Positions 1 to 10,441 of a stretch of DNA of 18,115 nt are shown one piece after another. Source of the DNA: JAWOJB01 sp046484325 (GTDB lineage Bacteria > Actinomycetota > Acidimicrobiia > Spongiisociales > ZC4RG35); NCBI GenBank assembly GCA_046484325.1, contig JAWOJB010000094.1:1-18115 (forward strand), in the 5' to 3' direction. Both the position numbers and the translations under genes were made by a program. Under the pieces are notes generated by a model. That model saw only the letters and a program-made list of their open reading frames with translations, had not been told where the DNA came from and did no database searches. Each line of letters starts with the position of its first letter. Position 1 is the stretch's first letter.

Positions 1-314
1 ACGTCGACCAGCTTGGCGAGGGCCTCCTTGATGGCATCGACCCTCAGCCACAGCTTGATGAGGATGCCCCAGAGGATCACGCCGATCCCGAGCTTGATGG
101 TCCCGAAGCCCAGCGTGGTCAGCCCGAAGGTCCACGGCAGGGTGGCTGCGCGCACGCCGGGCTCGGCTGCGGCCACGAGGCCGGCGACGAACGCCACGCT
201 CGCCAGGACGAGGCCGAGGGTGGCGATGGCCAGCCCCACGGTTCGGGGTCGGGATGGTGCCCGGTAGTCGTCTGATGCGGTGGGCCGCACCCGGGCCTGC
301 ATGATGGTGGCCAT
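1..314 (-). CDS. Small membrane protein, partial (C-terminus outside window)
   Basis: I do not recognise this gene. The start is ATG at 314-312, preceded by a strong ribosome binding site (AAGGAGG on the minus strand, about 321-327). Translation begins MATIMQARVRPT and runs open to the window edge, giving 104 residues. After a polar, arginine-rich N-terminus of about 22 residues there are two hydrophobic stretches, roughly residues 23-45 (GLAIATLGLVLASVAFVAG) and 55-82 (LGFGTIKLGIGVILWGILIK). They are followed by an amphipathic segment (RVDAIKEALAKLV). It is divergent from the pentose-phosphate operon, with a shared 207-bp upstream region. It is probably an integral inner-membrane protein; no function is assigned. 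Confidence 0.7.
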   Translation of the reverse strand, partial: MATIMQARVRPTASDDYRAPSRPRTVGLAIATLGLVLASVAFVAGLVAAAEPGVRAATLPWTFGLTTLGFGTIKLGIGVILWGILIKLWLRVDAIKEALAKLVD

Positions 315-521
315 GTGGAACCTCCTTGGGTCGATCCGGCCATACGGGGGAACGGCCGGAGGTACGGACGGGTTCGAGCACGGTCGCCGGGCCGACACTC
401 GCCGATGGTCGGGCTCCCGACGATCGGGAAGCCTCGACTGCACGTAACGGCGTTCCCGTGACACAGTCGGATCCCCGACATGGCACGACCTGGGCTCCGA
501 GCAAGGAAGCGAGAGGCGCCG
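315..521. promoter_or_regulatory. Divergent intergenic region between membrane gene and gnd operon
   Basis: This 207-bp gap separates two divergently transcribed genes, so it must hold promoters for both. The minus-strand gene has a clear Shine-Dalgarno sequence at about 321-327. I see no convincing -35/-10 pair. Short inverted C/G-rich motifs around 405-430 (TCGGG and CCCGA elements) might be regulator sites, but they are too short to assign. Confidence 0.4.
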
Positions 522-1541
522 ATGCAACTGGGAATGATCGGCCTCGGCCGGATGGGGGCCAACCTGGCCCGCCGGCTCATGCGCGACGGCCATCAGGTGG
601 TCGTCCACGACGTCGACCCTTCGGCGGTCACCGCTCTGGTCGCTGAGGGTGCGGAGGGCGCCTCCGACCTCGCCGACCTTGCGGAGAAGCTCGTTCCGCC
701 ACGGGCGGTCTGGGTGATGGTGCCGGCCGGGATCGCCGGGAGGGTCATCGAGGACGTCGCAGGCCACCTGGATGCGGGCGACATCGTGGTCGACGGCGGG
801 AACTCCTTCTTTCAGGACGACCTGCACCGGTCGGCGGACCTGGCGGCGAAGGGGATCACTCTCGTCGACGTCGGCACCAGCGGCGGTGTGTTCGGGCTCG
901 AGCGTGGCTATTGCCTCATGATCGGGGGCGAGGACGAGGCGGTGCGCCGGCTCGACCCGGTGTTCCGCTCTCTGGCACCGGGGGTCGCCGCCGCTCCACG
1001 CACCCCGGGGAGGATCGGAGAGCCCGGACCTGCCGAGCACGGCTACCTGCACTGCGGGCCCAGTGGGGCCGGGCACCTCGTGAAAATGATCCACAATGGG
1101 ATCGAGTACGGGATGATGGCGGCGTACGCCGAGGGGCTGAACATCCTCGAGCACGCCGACGTCGGCATGATCGACAGGTCGGCCGACGCCGAGACGGCCC
1201 CGCTGCGAGACCCGGTGCACTACCGGTTCGACCTCGACATCCCCGCCGTCGCCGAGGTGTGGAGGCGGGGCAGCGTGATCTCGTCCTGGCTGCTCGACCT
1301 CACGGCCGCCGCCCTCGTGGAGAGCCCCACCCTCGAGGGCTTCTCGGGCAGGGTCTCGGACTCGGGGGAGGGTCGGTGGACCGTGCTCGCCGCCGTCGAG
1401 GAGGGCGTACCTGCCCCGGTGCTGTCGGCCGCCCTCTACGGCAGGTTCGACAGCCGAGGCCGTGACGAGTTCGCCAATCGGGTCCTGTCCGCCATGCGCA
1501 AGCAGTTCGGGGGACACGTGGAGAAGGCGGATGGTCGATGA
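522..1541 (+). CDS. gnd: 6-phosphogluconate dehydrogenase (decarboxylating)
   Basis: This enzyme oxidatively decarboxylates 6-phosphogluconate to ribulose 5-phosphate in the cytosolic oxidative pentose phosphate pathway. The protein has 339 residues. It has an N-terminal Rossmann fold with GLGRMG (7-12), the substrate-binding GTSGGV motif (118-123), and the catalytic segment HLVKMIHNGIEYG (185-197). By analogy with E. coli K183/E190, the acid/base residues are K188 and E195. The length is that of the shorter (~300-340 aa) bacterial class, often NAD-preferring, rather than the ~470-aa NADP class; the cofactor preference is inference. ATG 522 was chosen over an in-frame ATG at 480 because the glycine-rich loop then falls close to the N-terminus and purine-rich AGGAAG/GAGAGG lies upstream. 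Its TGA overlaps the zwf ATG by 4 bp. Confidence 0.93.
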   Translation: MQLGMIGLGRMGANLARRLMRDGHQVVVHDVDPSAVTALVAEGAEGASDLADLAEKLVPPRAVWVMVPAGIAGRVIEDVAGHLDAGDIVVDGGNSFFQDDLHRSADLAAKGITLVDVGTSGGVFGLERGYCLMIGGEDEAVRRLDPVFRSLAPGVAAAPRTPGRIGEPGPAEHGYLHCGPSGAGHLVKMIHNGIEYGMMAAYAEGLNILEHADVGMIDRSADAETAPLRDPVHYRFDLDIPAVAEVWRRGSVISSWLLDLTAAALVESPTLEGFSGRVSDSGEGRWTVLAAVEEGVPAPVLSAALYGRFDSRGRDEFANRVLSAMRKQFGGHVEKADGR

Positions 1542-2908
1542 GGGGGCCGGCGGACGCCCTCGTGCTGTTCGGCATCAGCGGTGACCTCGCCCGCAAGATG
1601 CTGTTCGCGGCGCTCTACGACCTCGCCGCCGCCGGTCGGTTGGAGATGCCGGTGGTGGGCGTGGCGTCCAGCGAGTGGGACGACGCCGAGCTGAGGTCCC
1701 GGGCCCGCTCGGCGCTGGTCGAGTCCGGCCAGGCGATCGACGAGGCGGTCTTCGCCAGGATGGCCGACCGGCTCTGCTACGTCTCCGGGGACTACCGGGA
1801 TCGCTCGCTCTACCCCCGGATCGCCGACCGGCTGGACGGGGCGACCAGGCCGGTCTTCTATCTCGCCATCCCGCCGGGCCTGTTCGACGACGTCGTCACC
1901 GGGCTCGCCGGGGCCGGGCTGCACGCCAACGGCAGGCTGGTTCTGGAGAAGCCATTCGGACGGGACGCCGCCTCGGCCGAGGAGCTCAACGAGATCGTCC
2001 ACCGTCACTTCCCCGAAGACAGTGTCTACCGGATCGACCACTTCCTGGGGAAGGAGGCCGTGCAGAACCTGATGATCTTCCGGTTCTCGAACACGGTGCT
2101 CGAGCCGGTCTGGAACCGCCACTACGTGCAGGCGGTGCAGATCACGCTGGCCGAGGACTTCGGCATCGAAGGCCGCGGCCGCTTCTACGACGAGGTCGGG
2201 GCGCTGCGGGACGTGGTACAGAACCATCTCCTCCAGGTCGTCGCACTGCTGGCGATGGAGCCGCCCGTGTCCGACCATCCCGACGCGCTGCGCGACGAGC
2301 GGGTGAAGGTCCTTCGCGCCGTCCGGCCTCTCGGCCCCGGCGACCTGGTGCGTGGCCAGTACGACAGGTATCGCGATGAGGCCCACGTCGCAGGGGAATC
2401 GGACACTGAGACCTATGCGGCCGTTCGGCTCGAGATCGACTCGTGGAGGTGGGCCGGCGTGCCCTGGATCATCCGCGCCGGCAAGGCCCTGCCGAGGACG
2501 GTCACCGAGGCGGTGGTCGAGTTCCAGCGACCTCCCCGACCGCTCTTCGCCGACGCCGACTGCCGGCCCGGGCCGAACCGCCTGGTCTTCCGCACCAAGC
2601 CCGACGACCAGATCGTCCTCTCGATGCAGGCCAAGGTCCCGGGAGCGGATCTGGTCAGCGGCCCGGTCGAGCTGCATCTCGACCACGACCGGCCTTCGGG
2701 TCGTGAGGCCTACGACCGCCTGCTCGGCGACGCCCTCCGGGGCGACCAGTCGCTCTTCGCTCGCCACGACGGCGTGATGGCGGCGTGGCGGGTGGTCGAT
2801 CCGGTACTGGCCGCCCCGCCGCCGTTGGCGTCCTACCGGCAGGGAAGCTGGGGCCCCGCCGCCGCCGATCGCCTGCTCGGGGGGGAGTTCGAGTGGATCA
2901 CCCGGTGA
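1538..2908 (+). CDS. zwf: Glucose-6-phosphate 1-dehydrogenase
   Basis: This enzyme oxidises glucose 6-phosphate to 6-phosphogluconolactone, the entry step of the oxidative pentose phosphate pathway. The protein has 456 residues, within the family range (about 450-510). Visible motifs are the nucleotide-binding GISGDLARK (12-20), EKPFG (137-141), the family signature DHFLGKE (167-173, substrate-binding H168), and RDVVQNHLLQ with H230. H230 corresponds to the catalytic His240 of the Leuconostoc enzyme (spacing H168-H230 equals H178-H240). The ATG overlaps the gnd stop by 4 bp (ATGA), implying translational coupling. The downstream phosphatase start lies inside its 3' end. No lactonase (pgl) gene is present in this operon, so the lactone step must be encoded elsewhere or occur spontaneously. 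Confidence 0.96.
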   Translation: MRGPADALVLFGISGDLARKMLFAALYDLAAAGRLEMPVVGVASSEWDDAELRSRARSALVESGQAIDEAVFARMADRLCYVSGDYRDRSLYPRIADRLDGATRPVFYLAIPPGLFDDVVTGLAGAGLHANGRLVLEKPFGRDAASAEELNEIVHRHFPEDSVYRIDHFLGKEAVQNLMIFRFSNTVLEPVWNRHYVQAVQITLAEDFGIEGRGRFYDEVGALRDVVQNHLLQVVALLAMEPPVSDHPDALRDERVKVLRAVRPLGPGDLVRGQYDRYRDEAHVAGESDTETYAAVRLEIDSWRWAGVPWIIRAGKALPRTVTEAVVEFQRPPRPLFADADCRPGPNRLVFRTKPDDQIVLSMQAKVPGADLVSGPVELHLDHDRPSGREAYDRLLGDALRGDQSLFARHDGVMAAWRVVDPVLAAPPPLASYRQGSWGPAAADRLLGGEFEWITR

Positions 2909-3504
2909 TCGGCCCCGAGGTCGTTCTGATCCGGCACGGGCAGACCGAGTGGAGCGCCTCTGGCCGCCACACCGGCCGCACCGACGTTCCCCTCACCGAG
3001 CTCGGCCGGCGGCAGGCGAGGGCGCTCGGGAGGATGCTGGACCGCACCGGGTTCGCTCGCGTCCTGTCGAGCCCCCTGGGTCGAGCGTGGGAGACGATGG
3101 AGCTGGCGGGTCAGGCCGGGGATGGCGAGGCCTGCGACGACCTGATGGAGTGGGACTACGGGATCTATGAAGGCCGCACCACCGCTGAGATCAGGTTGGA
3201 GATCCCGGGGTGGTCGGTGTGGACTCATCCGGTCCGCGGAGGGGAGTCGATCGACGCGGTGGGCGCTCGGGCCGACCGGGTCATATCCGAGCTGCTCGGC
3301 GCCACGGGCCCGGCAGCGGTGTTCGCCCACGGCCATGTACTTCGGATCCTGGCCGCCCGGTGGATCGGACTGCCGGCGCAGACCGGGAAGGCTCTTCGGC
3401 TCGACACGGCCACCGTGTCGAGCCTCGGCTGGGAGCGGGAGCATCGCGTGGTCCGCCACTGGAACGAGATGTGCCACCTGCGATCATCGGACCCGGTGCC
3501 ATGA
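2893..3504 (+). CDS. Histidine phosphatase family protein (phosphoglycerate mutase-like)
   Basis: This is a branch 1 histidine phosphatase. The protein of about 203 residues carries the catalytic RHG motif near its N-terminus (EVVLIRHGQTEW; H15 would be the phospho-accepting histidine). It also has the acidic region MEWDYGIYEGRTT and the second histidine in FAHGHVLRILAARW. The family includes sugar-phosphate phosphatases, acid phosphatases and phosphoglycerate mutases, and the substrate cannot be read from sequence. GTG 2893 was chosen because GGGGGAG at 2881-2887 gives good spacing. GTG 2905, overlapping the zwf TGA by 4 bp, is the alternative. It is coupled to both neighbours, so a phosphosugar substrate is plausible. 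The next gene begins in its stop codon (ATGA at 3501-3504). Confidence 0.88.
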   Translation: MDHPVIGPEVVLIRHGQTEWSASGRHTGRTDVPLTELGRRQARALGRMLDRTGFARVLSSPLGRAWETMELAGQAGDGEACDDLMEWDYGIYEGRTTAEIRLEIPGWSVWTHPVRGGESIDAVGARADRVISELLGATGPAAVFAHGHVLRILAARWIGLPAQTGKALRLDTATVSSLGWEREHRVVRHWNEMCHLRSSDPVP

Positions 3505-4502
3505 GCTCTCGGAGAACTCGACGGAGAGGCGCGAGGCGCGAACTCGAGGCCCGACCGGGTCTCGGCGCTGCCCTTCTGGCCGTCTGGGCCCGCCTGGGCG
3601 CACCGGGCGCCATCTGGACCGGCCGGGAACGGTTGGCGGTCGTCGCCGGGGCCCGGGCCGCTCGGAGCGGACAGCCTCCGACCCGGGCCCTCCGGCCTGC
3701 GGTCGCCGACGCGGTCCGAACCGTGGCGGCACGTCCGTCCTCGATCCGGCGGCGATGGGTGGAGCAGGCGGTGGCGGCAGGGCTGGGTTATGCCGGCTAC
3801 GTGGAGCTGGTGGGCGTGGTGTCGCGGACCGTGGCCATCGACACGTTGTTCGAGGCGCTGGGCATGGACCCCGAGCCGTTGCCGGTCCCGATCGATGGCG
3901 ATCCGACCGAAGACATCGACCGTCGGGCACGGTTGGGCAAGGCGTGGGTGCCGATGGTGGGGGGAGCGAGCATCACCCAGGCGCTGTCGCTGGTCCCGGC
4001 TGAGAACTCCGCCCTCGAAGAGCTGCACGGGCACCTCTATCTGAGGTTCGAGGAGATGGCCGACCCGGCCGTCTCCAAGGGCTTGACCAGGCCGCAGATG
4101 GAGCTGGTGGCGGCGCGCACGTCGGCGGTCAACGAGTGCTTCTACTGAGTGCTCGCCCACGCCGGGATGCTCAGGTGGAGCGCCCAGATGACCGAGACGC
4201 CCGTCGACCTCCGTGCGGTCACCGACCCGAAGGTGGATCCTCTGGTCCCCGGCGGCCGGGACCTGGTTCGCTTCGTCGACGCCGCGCTCGCCGGTGGGCG
4301 GGCTGATCTGCGCCCGCTCGCCGGATGGTTCGACCCTGAGGCCACGGTGATGGCGGCCGCGGTCGTCGCCAACTTCCAGATGATGAACCGGGTGGCCGAC
4401 GCCACCGGCATGCCGGTGGGCACCGCCGCCCGCGCCCGCGGCGCCGATCTCATCGACCTGCTGGGGCTGGACCGTTTCGACCACTCGGAGGACGAGGAGT
4501 GA
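3501..4502 (+). CDS. AhpD/carboxymuconolactone-decarboxylase-like selenoprotein (in-frame UGA = Sec)
   Basis: One reading frame, 3501-4502, contains a single TGA at 4146-4148; reading it as selenocysteine gives 333 residues with Sec216. Local sequence is N211-E-C213-F-Y-U216-V-L-A-H220, matching the AhpD-type CxxC...H redox site with the second cysteine replaced. The protein appears to have two repeats of an all-helical AhpD-like fold. The first (about residues 30-135) lacks cysteines; the second carries the C-x-x-U motif followed by helices to residue 333. The family acts as thiol-dependent peroxidases or related redox enzymes; the substrate here is unknown. Evidence for readthrough: the frame stays open with GC-rich third positions for 118 codons after the TGA, a SECIS-like hairpin follows, and the final TGA (4500-4502) overlaps the nnrE GTG by 4 bp like the other operon junctions. 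A naive annotation would give two genes, 3501-4148 and 4149-4502 (GTG directly after the TGA). The alternative is a Cys-to-stop mutation. Confidence 0.85.
4149..4185 (+). promoter_or_regulatory. Putative bacterial SECIS element
   Basis: Immediately 3' of the UGA, 4164-4172 (GGGATGCTC) pairs with 4178-4185 (GAGCGCCC). From the loop outward the pairs are C-G, U-A, C-G, G-C, U-G, a bulged A4167, then three G-C. The apical loop is AGGUG (4173-4177) with GG at its second and third positions, 25 nt after the UGA. A short stem, a loop with G in the first two positions, and this distance are the known properties of bacterial SECIS elements recognised by SelB. The structure was folded by eye only. Confidence 0.72.
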
Positions 4503-5233
4503 GCGTTCGATCGTTCGTCACCGACGCGGGGATCACCGTTCCTGCCATCACCACCGACCAGATGCGCGAGGTCGATCGCCTCGCCGTCGAGGAGGTCGGC
4601 CCGAACCTGTTCCAGATGATGGAGAACGCCGGACGCAGCCTCGCCCTCACGGTGCTCGAACGGGTCGAGCGGCAGTCCGACCGGAAGTCGGTGGTGGTGC
4701 TGGCCGGAACCGGCGGCAACGGCGGCGGGGGAATCTGCGCCGCCCGCCACCTCGCCAATCATGGAGTCGACGTCACCGTCGTCGTCACCGACCCCGAGGG
4801 CCTGGGCCTGGTGCCGGCGGTCCAACTCGACGTGTATCGAGGGACCGACGGAGCCCTGGCGACGCCGGGACAGGTCAGGCAGCTCGAGGCGGCCCTCGTC
4901 GTCGATGCACTCGTGGGTTACAGCCTCTCCGGCCCGCCGCAGGAACTGGTCGCCGACCTGATCGGCTGGGCGAACGACCAGCCGGCGCCGGTCGTGGCCC
5001 TGGACGTGCCGTCCGGGATCGATGCCACCACCGGCGCCGCCGCCGGGGCTCACGTCCACGCCGACGTCACCCTCACCCTCGCCCTGCCGAAGACAGGTCT
5101 GGACGCAGCCGCGGTCGGCGATCTGTGGCTGGCCGACCTGGGAATCCCGATGACGGTGTTCCGGCGGCTCGGTATCCCGGTGCCCGCCGGTCTGTTCGCC
5201 GGGGGATACCGGGTCCGGCTGTCGCCGGCGTGA
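4499..5233 (+). CDS. nnrE: NAD(P)H-hydrate epimerase (YjeF N-terminal domain protein)
   Basis: This enzyme epimerises damaged (R)-NAD(P)H hydrate so that the partner dehydratase can repair it. The protein has 244 residues, a stand-alone YjeF_N domain without the ADP/ATP-dependent dehydratase half. Motifs visible are QMREVDRLAVEEVG (N-terminal helix), LAGTGGNGGGGICAARHL (69-85; the canonical form is GxGNNGGDG), VVDALVGYSLSGPP (134-147) and ALDVPSGIDATTG (167-179). The GTG start overlaps the selenoprotein stop by 4 bp (GTGA), with AGGACGAGGA upstream. It is the last gene of the operon. Its position beside zwf and gnd fits repair of the nicotinamide cofactors they reduce (inference). The glycine in place of the usual NGGDG aspartate occurs, I believe, in other stand-alone members. 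Confidence 0.9.
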   Translation: MSVRSFVTDAGITVPAITTDQMREVDRLAVEEVGPNLFQMMENAGRSLALTVLERVERQSDRKSVVVLAGTGGNGGGGICAARHLANHGVDVTVVVTDPEGLGLVPAVQLDVYRGTDGALATPGQVRQLEAALVVDALVGYSLSGPPQELVADLIGWANDQPAPVVALDVPSGIDATTGAAAGAHVHADVTLTLALPKTGLDAAAVGDLWLADLGIPMTVFRRLGIPVPAGLFAGGYRVRLSPA

Positions 5234-5253
5234 CAGGCCGCCAACCGACCGGC

Positions 5254-7898
<2,645 letters not shown>

Positions 7899-7902
<4 letters not shown>

Positions 7903-9905
7903 CCGGTGGCCTCCTGCCAGGCGCGCAAGGCCTCGGCGACGCTCCAGGCCTGGAAGGGGGTTCCGCCCGGACGGTGGGGGGTGTTCCCATCGACGACCTC
8001 GGACACGGAGCCGAGCCCGGCGTCTCCCAGATGCCGCGCAAGCGGTTCGAGGTAGGAGAGGGCCCGGGAACGATCCCCGAAGACGCCCAGGTGGGCGGAG
8101 ACGAAGGCACCGAGCAGCCACGGCCAGGCCGTCCCCTGGTGGTAGGCGCCGTCTCTCTCCGCCGGGCCCCCCCGGTAGGCTCCTCGGTAGGCGGGCTCGT
8201 TTGGGCCGAGGGTGCGGAGGCCGAGAGGGACGAGCAACTCCCGCTCGCACACCTCCACAACCGACCGGCGCCTCTCGAGGGAGAGCGGGCTATCGGGCAG
8301 AGAGGCCGCCAGGAGCTGGTTGGGTCGCAGCGACGGGTCGTGGCCACCCGGCCCGTCGAGGACGTCGAAGCAGAACCCCCGTTCGGGATTCCAGAACCGG
8401 TCGAACGAGAGGGCGACGTGGCCGGCGAGGGCCTCGAAGCGAGCCCCGTCGCCTGCGAACCGGCCGCCCAGGTCGGCCATGATCAGCAGGGCCCGGTGCC
8501 AGAGGGCGTTGACCTCGACCGGCTTCCCGATCCTGGGGGTGACCACCCGGTCGCCGACCTTCGCATCCATCCAGGTGAGCTGCACTCCGGGTTCGCCCGC
8601 CCACACCAGCCCGTCATCGGGATCCACCACGATCCCATGTCGGGTTCCTTCCAGGTGCCGGTCGACGACCCCGACGAGCGCCGGGTACAGGTCGCGGGCG
8701 AGTGTCGCGTCGCCGGTGATGCGCAGATGCCGCTCGACGGCGTCGAAGAGCCACAGGGTGGCGTCGACGGTGTTGTACTCCGGCGTGTCCCCGCTGTCGG
8801 GGAAGCGGTTGGGGAGCATCCCGGCGTCGAGGTGGGCGGCGAACGTGCGGAGAACCTCTCCCGCCTCGTCGTGCCGCCCGGTAGCCAGCAGCAGGCCTGG
8901 CAGGGAGATCATGGTGTCCCGACCCCAGTCGGCGAACCAGGGGTACCCGGCGATGATGGAGGTACCGGGCTCGCCCGCGACGACCCGCTCCACGACGAAG
9001 TGGTCGGCCGCCAGCACCAGGGGTCGCACCCAGTCGGGAGAGCCCTCCCAACCCACGAGGAGCGCCTCGTCGCGGCGACGGCGTCTCGTGATGGCCCCCG
9101 GTTCGACCGAGCCTGCACGGGTCGCGAGCCGGAGGGTGGCCATCTGCCCTGCCGCCAACTCGATGTCGATGGTCGCCACCCGGAGCCGGTCCGTGAGGCT
9201 GTCGAGACCTCGCTCGTCCTCGGCCTGGAGGTATTCGCGCAGGTGCCACGTGTGGTCCGGCTCGACCTCGCCGCCCGGGCAGGTGATGACGATCGGGGTG
9301 GCGCCCTCGAAGGCGACCACCTGGACACCGTCCGGGATCGGCTCGACCTGCATCTCCCATCCATCGGCTGTGGTCGTGTGGTGGAAGTCGCGGTACTCGA
9401 CGAAGACCTCGACGTGGATGCGAGCGGCCTCGTAGTCGGCGAGATTCCGGTACCGGAGGTAGGTAACGTCCTCGCCTGGCTCCATCCAGACCGTCCTGGA
9501 GATCAGCGTCTGGCCGGCGGCAAACTCCCATTCCGGGATGGAGCCGATCAGGCGGAACCTCTCCAGGTGATCGGTGGCATCGGGAACGATCGGATGCTCG
9601 GGGCCCTGCCATCGCGCCGAGAAGAGCGGATGGGCGGTGCCGGCGACGAACGCCGTGTCGGCGACTCCGGCGACCAGGACGGTCCGCCCGACGGGTGGCC
9701 GGAGTGCTGCGACGAGCAGTCCGTGGTAGCGGCGGGTCCGGAGACCCGAGACGGTTCCCGAGGCGAAGGAGCCGAGCCCGTTCGTCACGAGCCATTCCTT
9801 GCCGAGGTCACGCGCCGCTCGGGCATCGAGCTCGATGACCTCGCCGGGGGCCGGGGGGGTCGGATCCGGGTGGGTTCCGGGTGTGGCCGGGCGAAGAGGG
9901 TGCAT
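7899..9905 (-). CDS. Glycogen debranching enzyme-type amylo-alpha-1,6-glucosidase
   Basis: The protein has 668 residues. It starts with the N-terminal domain typical of archaeal/bacterial-type glycogen debranching enzymes (EWLVTNGLGSFASGT, then RRYHGLLVAAL). It continues into the (alpha/alpha)6 amylo-1,6-glucosidase domain (PWFADWGRDTMISLPGLLL, D330 in GRDT; later LPNRFPDSG, EYNTVDATLWL and a C-terminal YHQGTAWPWLLGAF). It is expected to hydrolyse alpha-1,6 branch glucose in glycogen-like glucans in the cytoplasm. ATG 9905 is the only plausible start and has a poor ribosome binding site. The upstream truncated Rieske ORF overlaps it by 98 bp on the same strand. It is coupled by a 4-bp overlap to the GH63-like gene, which suggests joint alpha-glucan or oligosaccharide breakdown. 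Confidence 0.9.
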
Positions 9906-10431
9906 GCTCGTCGGTCAACACCGTAGACCGACGAACTGCCCTCACCCTGTCGGCCAGCCGACGGTCGAGGGCTCGAGTCCGGCGGCGGAACGGTTGTCGT
10001 CCCCACCACGACATCGAAAGGATCACCACATGTGGTTCCTCAGGCGCTCCATGCGGGTCCCGGGAGGAGCCCTGGTAGGCGGCCCGATCGAAGGGTTGAG
10101 GGTGGTTGAGCTCCCAGGCGGCGATCTCATCGCCGTCGACGTAGAGGATCCGGTCCTCGACCCAGGATGTGAAGCGGTGCAGGCGCTCGCGGTTCTCGTA
10201 CGAGGACACGCCCGTGTCCAGGCGGTAGTCCCAGCCGTGGAGGCCGCACACCAGGTCGTCGCCCACCGCCCGCCCGTCCGCCATGAGGGCTCCTCGGTGC
10301 AGGCAGCGCCCGTACAGCATCGAGTGCGAGTCGCCCCACCGGACGATCACCAGATCGGTGGCGCCGACCAACGCCCCCACCGGGCGGCGGTCGGGCAGCT
10401 CATCCCAGCGTGCGACCTCGACTCTGGTCAT
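9808..10431 (-). CDS. Rieske [2Fe-2S] protein, truncated relative of Rieske-glutamate synthase-like fusion
   Basis: ATG 10431 opens a 207-residue ORF. Residues 1 to about 135 form a clear Rieske domain: C43-L-H45 and C62-G-L-H65 coordinate a [2Fe-2S] cluster, followed by GWDYRLDTG. The text up to about residue 135 (DPHGAPEEPHV) resembles, from memory, the start of proteins in which the Rieske domain continues into an FMN-binding glutamate-synthase-like domain. Here the next ~70 residues are arginine/proline-rich, show no family similarity, and run 98 bp into the debranching gene. I therefore see a C-terminal truncation with junction near 10026, so the last third is probably not native. It could still be an electron-transfer protein or may be a remnant. 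It lies 10 bp after the DUF547 gene. Confidence 0.72.
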   Translation of the reverse strand: MTRVEVARWDELPDRRPVGALVGATDLVIVRWGDSHSMLYGRCLHRGALMADGRAVGDDLVCGLHGWDYRLDTGVSSYENRERLHRFTSWVEDRILYVDGDEIAAWELNHPQPFDRAAYQGSSRDPHGAPEEPHVVILSMSWWGRQPFRRRTRALDRRLADRVRAVRRSTVLTDEHAPSSPGHTRNPPGSDPPGPRRGHRARCPSGA

Positions 10432-10441
10432 CGTGCCTCGA

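Noticed and set aside
480..521. Upstream ATG 480 as the gnd start
   Set aside because: It would add 14 arginine-rich residues before the Rossmann fold, whereas ATG 522 has purine-rich sequence at a suitable distance.
1436..2767. Minus-strand ORF of 443 codons opposite zwf
   Set aside because: It is a shadow of zwf, whose own frame contains all the catalytic motifs.
3501..4148. Gene ending at TGA 4146-4148, with a second gene starting at GTG 4149
   Set aside because: The TGA falls inside the CxxC motif, the frame continues with coding bias, and only the fused frame gives the 4-bp overlap with nnrE. Re-initiation at the adjacent GTG cannot be excluded but would split the active site.
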